Notes: a model not told the origin generated them from the letters alone. Numbered from the stretch's first letter, positions 42,271-53,440 are shown. The stretch is DNA of 64,000 nt from Plotosus lineatus (GCA_024760905.1 CM045734.1:2184247-2248246); one strand, 5' to 3'. A program made the numbers and translations.

Positions 42271-42343
42271 AGGGTGGGGGTGGTAGTGGGGACGGGGACA
42301 GGGGGACGGGGACGGGGAGACGGGGGACGGGGGGGGGGGGGGC
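42271..42343 (+). repeat. G-rich tract, potential G-quadruplexes
   Basis: A run of more than ten G blocks of three or more separated by one to three bases (GGGTGGGGGTGGTAGTGGGG, GGGGACGGGGAGACGGGGG) ends in a 14-G run. The arrangement satisfies the usual G-quadruplex pattern several times over. Confidence 0.85.
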
Positions 42344-42608
42344 AGGACTTATTTTGATCATTCCTTAATTTTGGCACAGGTTTCCAGTAGTGACTCTCTC
42401 ACTAAATGCATTAAGGAGCATTTGTGGCCCTTATCAGAGTTTCACCAGGGTCCTGGAAAAATTCGATAATTATTTAAAGTTGTATTTTACATAAACATTT
42501 CAAAATATAATTTAAATTATTTTTTAGCACAATGAGAATTCTGATTAAGTTTCTGCTTCTCACACATTTGTCACTTATTATTATAATAAACATAATAATC
42601 ATGATAGA

Positions 42609-42943
42609 AGGGCAGTGGTAGCCTGGTGGTAAGGTGTTGGTTTACTGATCCCAAGGTAGGTGGGTTCAAGCCCCACTATCACTGGGTATTCACTACTGTC
42701 CCCCCAGTGCACTAACTGGGTTATCAAAGGTCGGCCGTGTCTCTCACTGCATGTGGTGAGAGGTTCTTGAAAAGGAACCATTGCTGACTTTCATAAAGAG
42801 GAGCTGCACCATGTTTCTGCTCTGTGATGGCCTAGTGAGCTACCCAGGGTGTACTCTGCCCTCACCCACAGTTGGCTGACATGGGCATCAGCCTCGCCAT
42901 GACCCTAATTAGGATTAACTGACTTAGAAAATGGAGGAACGAT
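42609..42943 (+). mobile_element. L2-tailed SINE, full length
   Basis: The head GGGCAGTGGTAGCCTGGTGG and B box GGTTCAAGCCCC, the shared body, then the L2-type tail ending GACCCTAATTAGGATTAACT. It is followed by an (AAT) array at 42944-42995. Confidence 0.9.
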
Positions 42944-42954
42944 AATGATAATAT

Positions 42955-42995
<41 letters not shown>
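42944..42995. repeat. (AAT)n microsatellite
   Basis: About 14 AAT units after the SINE tail. Confidence 0.95.
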
Positions 42996-42997
<2 letters not shown>

Positions 42998-43052
42998 CAC
43001 ATTTTAACATTTGCAGTTTAATTAAATATGTATTACACACATACACATTTAC

Positions 43053-43310
43053 CCCAGTGCACTAACTGGGTTATCAAAGGCCGGCCATGTCTCTCACTGT
43101 GTATGGTGTGAGGTTCATGTAAAAGAAACATTGATGACTTTCGTAAAGAGGAGCTGCAAAGCTGTCAGTCTGTTTCCGCCCTGCAATTGCCTGACGAGCT
43201 GTCCAGGGTGTACTCTGCCTTCGCACGGAGTCGGCTGGGATGGCACCAGCCTCTCCACGACCCTAATTAGGAGTAAGCAGTGACAGAAAATAAACTGAAC
43301 TGAACATTCA
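43053..43310 (+). mobile_element. L2-tailed SINE, head missing
   Basis: Begins at CCCCAGTGCACTAACTGGG in the body and ends with the L2-type tail (CACGACCCTAATTAGGAGTA) and short GAACTGAACT repeats. Confidence 0.87.
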
Positions 43311-43387
43311 AATTTAATACCTTTGTAATAATAAAAAATACAGGGTTAGAATAAAGATTGATATGGAAAATTGTTTTATCTAATTCA

Positions 43388-43833
43388 GTTCATTTCTGTA
43401 ACTGCTTAATCCTAACTAGGGTTGAGGGAAGACTGGTGCCCATCCCAGCTGACTCCGGGTGAGGCCAGAGTACACCCTGGACAGCTCGCCAGTCAATCAC
43501 AGGGTGGAAACACACTGACGGCTATGCAGCGCCTCTTTACAAAAGTCAGCAATGGTTCTTTTACATGAACCAGGGCAGAGTACACCCTGGACAGCTCACC
43601 AGGCCATCGCAAGGCGGAAGCACGCTGACGGCTTTGCAGCTCCTCTTTTTGAACATCAGCAATGGATCTTTTACATGAACCTCCCACCATAGACAGTGAG
43701 AGACATGGCCAGTGTTTGATAACCCAGTGAGCTGCACTGGGGGAACAATGACAACCTCATGAAGAGTGAGACTCGAACCCCCAACCTGAGGATCAGCGAT
43801 CCAGCACCCAATACCACTAGGCCACCACTGCTT
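43388..43833 (-). mobile_element. Two overlapping L2-tailed SINE copies
   Basis: On the reverse strand a full head-to-body copy (43833 down to 43571) runs into a second copy of the same body and tail (43570 down to 43388). The ~105-bp segments at 43466-43570 and 43576-43681 are homologous but clearly diverged, so this is more likely one SINE inserted beside or into another than a recent tandem duplication. Confidence 0.82.
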
Positions 43834-43884
43834 TTGGATTATCTAATTTATATATTAAAATGTGAATTTCTATACATTAAAATA

Positions 43885-44017
43885 TGAGATAGCTAGATAG
43901 ATAGCTAGCTAGCTAGATAGATAGCTAGCTAGCTAGCTAGCTAGCTAGCTAGATAGATAGATAGATAGATAGATAGCGAGACCGTTAAGTAGATAGAGAG
44001 ATAGAGAGATGGATATA

Positions 44018-44054
<37 letters not shown>
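43885..44054. repeat. (GATA)/(GCTA)n then (GA)n array
   Basis: Interleaved GATA and AGCT tetranucleotides (43885-43978), then GA-rich sequence with about 17 GA units at 44021-44054. The CTAG/AGCT portion is self-complementary. Confidence 0.95.
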
Positions 44055-44057
<3 letters not shown>

Positions 44058-44231
44058 AGTAGCCACCCAACTAATTGAATCTCTTGTACAGAAATTATAA
44101 AGTTAAACTTATTTAATAATATGCAACCAAACTGATGCACTTTACTCATGCTCTAGTGTTTAAATCACTATGTGGTCATTCGGCTATGGGTTGTATTTTG
44201 TACAGCATTGATGGCTTAAAAAAACAAATAA
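44055..44231. other. No gene recognised
   Basis: Short AT-rich spacer. Confidence 0.4.
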
Positions 44232-44292
44232 TAATAACAACCACAACATCAACAACAACAACAATAACAACAACAACAACAACAACAACAAC

Positions 44293-44336
<44 letters not shown>
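44232..44336. repeat. (AAC)n/(AAT)n microsatellite
   Basis: Mixed AAC units pass into about 15 TAA units and end exactly where the R4/Dong-like LINE begins (GGGCCTGATGATGTACGCC). Confidence 0.95.
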
Positions 44337-44672
44337 GGGCCTGATGATGTACGCCTCCGCGTGGTGGGCCTGGATAGAGGATTTTCCCTGAACTAAACGT
44401 ACATCACCCAGTTAGGGTTGAACCCCCAAAGATGGTTTACTACTGGGTTACTGAACGAAAAAAAAAATTAATCGTTCACTTCCGCAGCCCAGTCAGCCTC
44501 CCTCCGGTAATCAAAACTGCCAAAAAGGAAATGGGACTTGACCCAGGTGGAGGCAAAGAACCCATCCACGAATATCCTGGGCGAACCATCTAAAATCCAT
44601 ACTACTTGAGTGTGCAAAGGCGACTGGTTGACCTGAAAATCCACGTATCAATGGCAAGTCGCTAAAGCAACA

Positions 44673-45494
44673 TTGGGACAATGCCATTCCTTTGTATGCT
44701 TACCTGACCCAACAAAATTTGTGAGATTAACTCTAGCGATCTACATGCGCCGTGATGCAGATGATAATTTCCCTGCAAGTGGTCAGGTACCTTCTCAAGA
44801 ACCCAACGTTCGGATAAAGGCAGACCCTAAATTGCAGATGAATGCCCGCGTCCTTCTCTCCCCTCTTCCCAATGAAAATTACCCTGGTTTCCACTTTCTG
44901 ATTTGACCAGTGATTTTTCTACATCTTCAGTTCATGATGATCATATTTCTGTTTTGTTTAACCGTTACTATAGAGAAATTTTAGATTTACCGATTGACAA
45001 AAGGAAGCCAGTTAAAAATGCAATAAAATCTTTTCCACAAAATGAAATTGATGAATTAAATGAAATCATTTCTGTAACTCTTGACGCGGCGTGTTCCCTG
45101 CATGATATTAATTGCTGCATGTTTGTCGCTATTCGAACTTTAGAGGAATTACATACAGTTTCCAAACCTTCCAACAATGGTAAAAGCAAGAAAAGTAAAG
45201 AAAACTGGTTTCAACGTAAATTAAAAGAAACAAGGAAAGACGTTGTGGCTGGAGCTTTGCCTTAAATTAAGATATTATGGTAAGTCAATGTCAAGAAGAC
45301 AAAAGACAATTTGGAGAAATTTAAAGGCAAAATACAAAACAACTAAGGAAAAAATTCTCCTTCAGATACTTGATTCCCTTAAGGCAAAGGTTAAGATTTG
45401 GACAGAGAAAAAAAGGCAATGGGAAAAGAAGAATAAATTCATTAGACAAAACAAATATTTAAAACCAATGAAAAATTTTTTTACAGGTGACTAA
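44673..45494 (+). pseudogene. N-terminal region of R4/Dong-like LINE
   Basis: Three overlapping frames: 44673-44906; 44903-45265 (DFSTSSVHDDHISVLFNRYY, LEELHTVSKPSNNGKSKK) and 45243-45494, very lysine-rich (WRNLKAKYKTTKEKILLQ). They precede the RT and probably formed one protein. I see no clear zinc finger or Myb motif. Confidence 0.65.
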
Positions 45495-45600
45495 ATACAC
45501 CTACAAGTAATGACGACCAGAGAACACCCATGGAATCCAATGAGAGGTTTTGGTCACAGTTGTGGTCTATACCCAGCAACTGTAACTTGAGGAACCATGT

Positions 45601-46251
45601 GTGGAAGAATACAGCAAAGCCACGTCAGAAAACATTAATTCACCATTGCTGTATCTCATTACTTTGGACTGCTTGAAGAAAACAATAAAAATGTCCAAAT
45701 CTAACACAGCTCCAGGACCTGACGACATTCAAAATCGGGTTTGGAAACAGTTCCCCTGTGTCCAACCACATCTGCTCACTTGTTTTAATTCTTTGATGGA
45801 CGCAGGAGATGTCCCTCCTTGGTTCTGTAAAGGTCACACAATACTCCTCCCAAAGAAAGGAGACTTGACAGATCCTAAAAATAACCGCCCTATTACCTGC
45901 CTGAATACTATGTACAAAATCATTCCAGGGTGTTTGACAAATCTCGTGTCATCCTATTGCTCCTCTAATGAAATTATTTACCCGGAGCAAAAGGGAGTCA
46001 GAAAGGGATGTTGGGGATGCAAGGATCAGTTATTGGGCCAGAAAATGATACTTGAAGAGGCTAAAACTTACCACCGCAACCTCTCAATGTGCTGGATTGA
46101 CTACAAAAAAGCATATGACTCTGTCCCTCATGAAGGGATTCTGAAGTCTTTGCAATGTGTTGGCCTACCTGAGCGATTACTCCATTTACTCAAGTCTTTA
46201 ATGAGTTGCTGGTCAACTCAGCTTGAGATGTACTCGCAAGGTCAGGTTAAG
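45601..46251 (+). pseudogene. RT of R4/Dong-like LINE, first half
   Basis: One open frame with SKSNTAPGPDDIQNRVWKQF, GDVPPWFCKGHTILLPKKGD, the NNRPITCLNT motif, GVRKGCWGCKDQL and the palm aspartate in MCWIDYKKAYDSVPHEGI. It runs into the SINE insertion at 46273 and its original continuation resumes at 46638. Confidence 0.87.
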
Positions 46252-46272
46252 ACTTCAGAACCTATTTCAATT
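46252..46272. repeat. SINE target-site duplication, left
   Basis: The 21-bp word starting ACTTCAGAACC and ending TTTCAATT is repeated exactly at 46617-46637, on the far side of the SINE. Confidence 0.96.
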
Positions 46273-46616
46273 GTCTGTCTTCCTTTCGTCTTTTTCCCTT
46301 TTACTCGGAAGTTGCCACAGCGAATCATCTGATTCGCACGTTTGATTTAGCAGAGTTTTTTTTACGTCGGATGCCCTTCCTGACACAATCCTTTTTAGCA
46401 AGGGACAGAAACACGCTGACGGCTTTGCAGCTACTCTTTACGAAAGTCAGCAATGGTTCTTTTACATGCCTCTCACCATAGACAGTGAGAGACATGGCCC
46501 ACCTTTGATAACCCAGTTCGCTGAACTGGGGGGGACAGTGACAACCTTGTGGAGAGTGGGACTTGAACCCCCAACCTTTGGATCAGCGATCCAACGCCCT
46601 AGACCACTGGACCACC
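46273..46616 (-). mobile_element. RTE-tailed SINE inserted in LINE RT
   Basis: Near-complete on the reverse strand: head (GGTGGTCCAGTGGTCTAGGG) with B box (GGTTCAAGTCCC), body, RTE-leader block, RTE 3' end and GACAGAC tail. Perfect 21-bp duplications prove retroinsertion into the RT gene. Confidence 0.96.
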
Positions 46617-46637
46617 ACTTCAGAACCTATTTCAATT

Positions 46638-47581
46638 CAGAGAGGAATATTCCATGGGGGGATTCTTTTAGTCCTCTGCTTTTTTGTTTGTCACTTAATC
46701 CCTTGAGTTTTTTGCTCAATAGGGAGGAAGGTTATCATCCAGGACCTCCACAGCACAGATCCCCAACACCTCTTACTCATCTCCTTTACATGGATGACAT
46801 CGAGCTGATTGCCAAAGGAGATTCCAAGTTGAAGAAACAAATTCTCCTTGTCGAGTCCTTTTCACAAGATATTGGTATGACTTTCTGACTTGATAAATGT
46901 AACATTCTTCATTTAAAATATGGAAAGGCAATCAATGATGGATCAGTTGAGTTCTTTGGAGGAGGCGTGATTGAGAATCTCGTGGAAGGCCAATCGTACA
47001 CCTATTTGGGGATGCAAGTTCGAGACAAGCTCCAGAATGCCCACATAAAAGACAAACTTCGGGCCGAGTACAAATCTCATCTAAAAAATATCTGGCGTTC
47101 GGAGCTAAATGCTAGAAACAAGGTCAAAGCCACAAATACTTACGCAGTGCCTGTACTTTCTTACTTTTTTGGTGTTGTTGATTGGACAAAGGACGACATC
47201 ATGGGTCTTGATTGCCTTACAAGAAGGATCATGTCTGACAACTGAGCTCACCACCCTCGTTCCTCTATCAATCGTTTATATTTATCAATCAATTCTGGGG
47301 GACGAGGTTTGATTAATGTGGAGGCACTTCATGATCGTATTTTATTGTGTACTTTTGTACATATTTATTTATCTGATGATCCTCTTGTGAAGCATATCAA
47401 GACTCACGATGAAAGCAAGGACTTCCATAGTTATTTTAAACGCGTCAAGTCTGCTAGACAGAGTCTCAACGTCAATGTTGATTTTGTCGATGGTAAAGTA
47501 CTGCTGGACGGTACATCTATGTGTGTCAAGTATTTCATAAAATCTGCTCAGAGTCATCATTTCAAGGAAAAACTGTCTTGA
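46638..47581 (+). pseudogene. RT of R4/Dong-like LINE, second half
   Basis: Resumes after the SINE with WGDSFSPLLFCLSLNPLSFL, the catalytic YMDD at 46787-46798, then LVEGQSYTYLGMQVRDKLQN, TYAVPVLSYFFGVVDWTKDD and SGGRGLINVEALHDRILLC. In-frame stops occur near 46886, 47243 and 47579. Confidence 0.86.
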
Positions 47582-47602
47582 AAACCACTACATCGTGTTT
47601 AT

Positions 47603-48193
47603 GTGCAGTGTGCTGGGCAGAACAATAATCCTTCGGACTCCTTTACCTGGATGAAGTTGGCTGGTCTGAAAAGTGAAACTGAGGGCTTTCTTTTTACTGC
47701 TCAAGACCAGTCACTTCCAACACGCAATCGTCAACGTAATATTATAAGGGAAAATGTAAATCCAAAATGTCATTTGTGTAGTGAATTTAGTGAAACTGTC
47801 CAACACCTTGTCAGTGGTTGTCCTGTTTTGGCATAAACGTCTTATCTGAAATGACATGATGGCATGGCATGTTCCTTTTATTATTGTCTCCATCATGCGT
47901 GTGGTTTTGACTTAGAGGTCCATCCATGGTACGGCCCTGATCATGTCCAGGGCATCAAGGAAAATGATAATTTCAAGCTTCTTTGGAATCAGCCCAGAAA
48001 CAGCCTGAGGAGAATTAAAGCCAACAAACCTGATCTTGTCCTTTTTGCTAAATCCAGTGGCATTATTAATATTATTGAATTTTCTGTCCCTTTTGATAGC
48101 AATGTGATTGACAAGATTTATGAGCAGCATGCAAAATATGCGGATCTCGCCTTTGAAATGTCTCGCTTGTATCCAATGTACAAAGTCGTCTGA
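47603..48193 (+). pseudogene. CCHC finger and restriction-like endonuclease
   Basis: The first frame (47603-47836) ends with the finger CHLCSEFSETVQHLVSGC (CX2CX8HX4C). After a stop the second frame (47864-48193) carries the nuclease: NKPDLVLFAKSSG, then IINIIEFSVPFDSNV and DKIYEQHAKYADLA, which fit the PD...E/D-x-K-type order. This domain would cut the target to prime insertion. Confidence 0.82.
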
Positions 48194-48515
48194 TTCCCCA
48201 TTGTTCTCGGCACCCTCGGTTTGGTACCTCCTGATCTATTAACACAGATCAAGAGTGTGCCCGGGTTTGCTCCCGGGAGCACAGCCATTCTGACAGTTTT
48301 GGCAATGCAGAAGGCTGCAGTGTTGGAGAGTCTCCATATTCTCCGGAAAGTTCTTGGTGAGTTTGACTAGGTAGTGCTTCCTGGGAGAAGTCCCATTCAC
48401 TGTCTGGGCTGCGTGTAGAGAGGGTGACGGCCCTGAGCTGATAATGAGCCTAACCAGCCTGACTGTGCCAGGATCACCTGATCCCGCTCTGCTGCATATA
48501 AATCTTTACTGTAAA
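48194..48515 (+). other. 3' untranslated region of R4/Dong-like LINE
   Basis: The first ~175 bp may still be coding in another frame (LGLVPPDLLTQIKSVPG-like). The rest is non-coding and ends GCATATAAATCTTTACTGTA before the tail. Confidence 0.5.

Positions 48516-48557
<42 letters not shown>
48516..48557. repeat. (CTA)n LINE tail
   Basis: About 14 ACT units at the 3' end of the R4/Dong-like LINE. Confidence 0.95.
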
Positions 48558-48562
48558 CATCC

Positions 48563-49690
48563 TCCCATGGACCCACCACCTGTGGGAGGGGCTATAGGGT
48601 TGGTGCAGTGTGAGTTGGGTGGTAACTGAAGTCATGGGTTCTGTCGAACTGATCCTACTGACTCTTGGGACATGGAATGTCACCTCTCTGTTGAGGAAGG
48701 AGCCTGAGCTGGTGCGTGAGGTGAAGCGATTCCAATTTGATATAGTTGGAATCACCTCAACACATAGCTTGGGTTCTGGAACTACCCATCTTGAGAGGGG
48801 CCAGACTTTATTCCATTCTGGAGTTGCTCATATGGAGAGACGATGAGCCGGTGTATGCATCCTTGTTGCCCCCTCTCACAGTGCCCACATGTTGGGGTTC
48901 TCCCTGGTTGATGAAAGGGTAGCTTCCCTCTGCCTTCAGGTGAGGGGATGGGTCCTAACTGTTGCTTGTGCTCATGCACCAAATGGCAGTTCAGAGTACC
49001 CACCCTTCTTGGACTCTTTAGGGGTGTGTTGGTGAATGCTCCTTAGGGGACTCACTCGTCCTTGGAGTCTTCAACAATGATGTGGGCAATGATAGTGGGA
49101 TGTGGAAGGGTGTAGGTATGGCCTCTTCAGTCTGAACCCAAAGCTGTTTTGTTGTTGGACTTCTGTGACTGTTGTAGTTTGTCCATCACAAACTTGGCAC
49201 CAGGACACCCTAGACCGCAGTTTGATGATCGTCTTTGTAGCCGTGTCACCGGACTTGTGACCACATGTTATGAACTCGAGTGAAGAGAGGAGCTCAGATG
49301 TCAACCGATCACCACCTGGGAATGTTTGGCAGAGTCTCCTGTCAGAGTGGTCTTTAACAGCAACAGAGCTATAACCACATCTTAAAGGAGGCCAGTGACA
49401 TGGAACCCAAATGGGCCATGTTTTGTGCCTCCATTGCTGAGGTGGCAGGTCATTGGTGCCTGTCGTGGCAGCAACCCTAAACCCAGTGGTGGACACCTGT
49501 GGTGAAAGGGCCAGCCAGCTGAAAAAGGAGGCCTGTCAAGTCTTATTGGCCTGTGGAACAACCGAGGCAGCAGACAAGTACCGGTAGGCCAAAAGTGCTG
49601 CAGCCCAAGTTGTCGCCAATGCAAAATCTTGGGCTTGGTAGGAGATCAGTGAGGGCCTGGAGAGCAGTTATTGGTTGGCTTCAAAAGGGA
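48563..49690 (+). mobile_element. Rex1/L2-like LINE, 5' part
   Basis: Leader (CCCATGGACCCACCACCTGT) and endonuclease-linker of the same LINE family as 13342-15540. It stops near 49690, where a reverse-strand Gypsy element begins; the 3' part of what is probably the same LINE resumes at 56575. Confidence 0.82.
48634..49640 (+). pseudogene. APE endonuclease and linker of Rex1/L2-like LINE
   Basis: The first frame reads LGTWNVTSLLRKEPELVREV and FDIVGITSTHSLGSGTTHLE. After a stop near 48845, pieces in other frames read AGVCILVAP, VACAHAPNGSSEYP and VAGHWCLSWQQ. Many frameshifts and stops mark it as an old copy. Confidence 0.82.
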
Positions 49691-49960
49691 TCTACGGCCC
49701 AATGTATCTGGCAGCCATCTTCCTGGAGTTGATCCGCAGGGACAGGTCCCTGGAGGAGAGCCAAACCCATTGCCCGACTGTGTAGGTCAGCACCAGGGTT
49801 CGGTGGTGATTGGCGAGCCTCTGGTTTCGGGCTACTGACTGATCCAGGGCGGTATGAGCTTCTTTCCAGACCCGCTGTGCCCTGTGGAAGTGTGCTTAGA
49901 TGGATGTGGCCGCCACTTCAACCTCCTGGTTGGGGAACAGGAGAGGTTGGAACCCATTGA

Positions 49961-50902
49961 TCAGCGGGAAATCCCTGTGGCGGTGCAGACCAGGGAGTTA
50001 TGTGAGTACTTGATCCACGGGAGGTGTGTGGACCAGGAAGCTGGGAGGCTGGAGGCGATGCAGCACAGAAAGGATTCCAGGCTCTGATTACATAGTCCGC
50101 TCCAATTGCCTGTTAGATAGGCGGAGGTCAGAAACTCCCAGAGTGTCGCAGGATGCCTTCCAAACTCTAGATGCAAATTGCGGGCCCCGGTCTGAAACAA
50201 CGTCCTGGGGGATTCCATAGAGGCAGAACACATGTTGGAGCAGTAACCCAGCTGTTTCCATCGCTGAGGAAAGCTTGGTAGAGGGATGAAATGGACCGCC
50301 TTAGAGAAGCGGTCTACTACCATCAGGATGACCATGTTGCCCTCAGACGGCAGTAAACCAGTGATGAAGTGGAGGGCAATGTGAAACCAGGGGCGATGAG
50401 GTATGGGTAAGGGCTGAAGGAGGCCGGTGGGTGCATGGTGGGAGGACTTGCTCTCCGCACAGGTGGCACAAGCTCTGATGAACTCCCTGTTGTTGACTGT
50501 TATGGTCGGCCACCAGAAATGTTGTTGGAGGAGAAAGAGGGTTTGGTGGACTCCGGGGTGGCAGGCCAATTTTGATGAATGACCCCACTGGAGCACTGGG
50601 GTTCTGGCCAGAGGATGAACATATAACTGACCTTGGGGGCAATCGACGGGCTCTGGTTCCCCCTGCTGGGTATCCTGAATTAGGTGTTCCACCTCCCATC
50701 GAGCAGCTCCAAGTACACAGAAGATGGGCAGGATGGTTTTCATGATGGGGTCTTCTCCCGGGGAGAACTGCCAGGAGAGAGCATCGGGTTTTGTTTTCCA
50801 GGAGTCGAGGCGGTACGTCAGGGTAAAATTGAATCTCCCCAGATAGAGGGACCATTGTTTCTGATGGGAGTTCAACTTCTTCACCATATGGAGGTAGGAC
50901 AT
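49961..50902 (-). pseudogene. RNase H end and integrase of sushi-like Gypsy
   Basis: The 313-codon frame starts with the RNase H C-terminus (RFNFTLTYRLDSWKTKPDAL), then the integrase zinc-binding segment (HPGVHQTLFLLQQHFWWPTI, CATCAESKSS) and core. The first catalytic aspartate is replaced by histidine (FHIALHFITGLLPSEG, where HIALDF is usual). A frame error near the second aspartate scrambles part of the core. The strand continues to the chromodomain-side region near 49691. Confidence 0.87.
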
Positions 50903-51298
50903 ATTCTTGTGGTCAGTTCAGACAAAGAAGGGATGGGCTGCTCCTTCTAGCCAGTGCCGCCACTCTTGGAGTGCCAGGACCACCGCCAGCGGCTCATGGT
51001 TCCCCACACCATAGTTTCGCTCTGCCGGGGTCAAGTGATGGGAGAAGGCAGTGTACGGGTGCAATTTCTAATCTGTCGGGGAGCGCTGAGAGAGGACAGT
51101 CCCCACTCCTGAGTCCGAGGCATCAACCTCTACCACAAACTGCAGCGAGGGGTCCGGATGGATCAGCTCGGGTGCATTGACGAATTTAGCCTTTAGACTG
51201 TCAAACGCCATCTGTGCACTAAGGGACCACTTGAAGGGTGCCTTGAGAGATGTCAGCTGTGAAAAGAAGGCTGTTAGACATCTATAGTCCTGTATGAA

Positions 51299-51983
51299 TC
51301 ATCTGTAGAAGTTGGCAAACCCCAGTAATCTCTTCAGCTGTTTCTGTGTCTCTGGAGCTGGCCACTCTGCCACCGCCTTCACCTTCTCTAGATTTGGTCT
51401 TATCTGCCCCTTCTCCATGATGTACCATAGGAAGGAGACTGAGGAGACAGGAAACTCGCACTTCTTGGCTTTAATAAATAACCTGTTTTCTAGGAGCCTC
51501 ATTAAAACCATTCTCAGATGACAGAGATGCTCATTGTGGTCCTTGGAAAAGATCAAGACATCGTCCTACCGGTTCAACATGTCCCTGAGTATGTAATTGA
51601 CCAAGGTTTGGAAAACCGCCGTGGCGTTGGTTAGATCGAACGGCATGACCAGCTATTTGAAGTGACCCAAAGGCAAGTTAAAAGCCGTCTTCCACTCGTC
51701 TCCCTTCCGAATCCGGACCTAAGTGGTAAGCATTTCTGAGGTCCAGCTTAGAGAAAATGGCAGCGTTGTGGAGAGGGGTGAAAGGCGAGTGAATGAGGAG
51801 GGGGTACTTATTCTTTACAGTGATGCTGTTAAGGCCCGTGTAATCAATGCAGGGTCTCAGGGTTTTGTCCTTCTTCTCCACAAAGAAAAACCCAATGCCT
51901 ACCAGGGACAATGAGGGCTGGATAAGACCTTCAGCCAGCGACTCAGTTATGTAAGTCTTCATAACTTCCTTCTCGGGCTTCAA
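51299..51983 (-). pseudogene. RT of sushi-like Gypsy
   Basis: Reverse-strand frames 51678-51983 ([52 protein letters not shown]) and 51299-51556 ([45 protein letters not shown]). At the catalytic box the two aspartates survive (51560-51565) but the codon before them is TAG (51566-51568). Confidence 0.9.
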
Positions 51984-52040
51984 GAGGTTATAGAGTCGTT
52001 GAGAAGGGAGCGTGGAACTCGGGAGTAATTCAATGGCGCA

Positions 52041-52054
52041 ATCATATGGTTGGT
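52041..52054. repeat. RTE target-site duplication, left
   Basis: ATCATATGGTTGGT corresponds to ATCGTATGGTCGGT at 55175-55188, with two differences. Confidence 0.8.
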
Positions 52055-52375
52055 AATGCAGTCATGAGGGGGGCCATAAACCAGTGTCTCTCCCTCACAT
52101 CGGTCCCAAGCCCAGATAAATGCAGATGGTTGCTTCAGGAAGGGCATCCAGCGTAAAACAAATGCCAAATAAAATATGCAAGTCACTAAAAAGAATGTCA
52201 TACCGCTTCGGTCGAGGCCCGGGTTAACAACGACCACCATCAGTGCTGGTAACCAACAGGTTGCTGGTGGAAATTGAACTACTGTTGGTCGAAGACGTCG
52301 AGGAAGGAGAGGCGGGAGGCGTGTCCATAGGTAGAGAGATAAGAGGAAAGGCATCAGTCTAGGACTGAAAGTAGG

Positions 52376-53440
52376 GACTTTGAATGTTGGAACTATGGAA
52401 GGAAAAGGTAGGGAGCTGGCTGACATGATGCAGAGGAGGAAGGTGGACGTACTGTATGTTCAGGAGATCAGGTGGAAAGGTAGCAAGGCTAGAAGCTTAG
52501 GAGCAGGGTTTAAGCTGTTTTTTTATGGTGTGGATGGGAAGAGAAATGGAGTAAGAGTCATCTTGAAGGAGGAGTTTGTCAGGAATGTTCTAGAAGTGAA
52601 AAGAGTGTCAGACAGAGTGATTTCAAGTTAGAAATTGCAGGTGTGATGTTCAATGTTGTTGGTGCTTATGCCCCACAGGCAGGATGTGAGCAAGAACACA
52701 AGGAGAGATTCTGGAGTGAGTTAGATGAAGTGATCCAGAGTACCCCCAGAGGTGACAGAGTGGTCATTGGCGCAGACTTCAATGGACATGTTGGTGCAGG
52801 AAACAGAGGGGACGAGGAAGTGATAGGCAGGTTTGGTATCCAGGACAGGAATGCAGAAGGACAGATGTTGATCGATTTTGCAAAAAGGATGGAAATGGCT
52901 GTGGTGACTACTTTCTTCCAGAAGAGATAGGAGCATAGGGTGACTTATAAAAGTGGAGGTAGGAGCAGGCAAGTAGACTACATCTTGTGCAGGCGATGTC
53001 ATTTGAAGGACGTCAGTGACTGCAAAGTAGACTGCAAAGAGAGTGTTGCCAAACAGCATAGGATGGTGGTGTGCAGGATGACGCTGATGGTGAGGAAGGT
53101 GAAGAAGGCAAAGGCAGAGCAGAAAACAAAGTGGTGGAAGCAGAAAAGGAAGAGTGTCATGTTGTCTTCAAGGAAGAGTTAAAACAGGCTTTGGGTGGCC
53201 AGGAAGTGCTTCCAGATGACTGGACAACTACAGCAAATGTGATCAGGGAGACAGGTATGGGAGTACTTGGTGTGTCATCTGGAAGGAAAGTAGATAATGA
53301 GACTTGGTGGTGGAATGAGGAAGTGCAGGAGTGTGCACAAATAGGTTCGCTAAGAAGAAGTGGGACATTGAGAGGACCTAAGAGAGTAAACAGGAGTACA
53401 GGGAGACAGTGTAAGGCGAAGGTAGCGGTGTCAAAGGCCA
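52376..53440 (+). pseudogene. RTE endonuclease and linker
   Basis: Frames 52380-52631 (MNVGTMEGKGRELADMMQ, VQEIRWKG), 52643-52930 (VVGAYAPQAGCEQEHKER, VVIGADFNGHVGAGN) and 52940-53182 (KSGGRSRQVDYILCRRC, KQHRMVVCRMTL), followed by linker (53071-53440). A short deletion near 52622 and a stop at 52928 break it. Confidence 0.9.

Larger units (their letters stand above)
44337..48557 (+). mobile_element. R4/Dong-like LINE (restriction-like endonuclease type)
   Basis: About 4.2 kb between a TAA-type array and a (CTA) tail. It has a single interrupted coding region with a central RT and, downstream, a CCHC finger and a PD-(D/E)XK-type endonuclease, the domain order of RLE-encoding LINEs. The RT words (NNRPITCLNTMYKI, EQKGVRKGCWGCKDQLL, CWIDYKKAYDSVPHEGI) recall the R4/Dong clade; the clade call is from memory. 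Dong-type elements are reported to use TAA repeats as targets, which fits the 5' flank. A SINE splits the RT. Confidence 0.82.
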
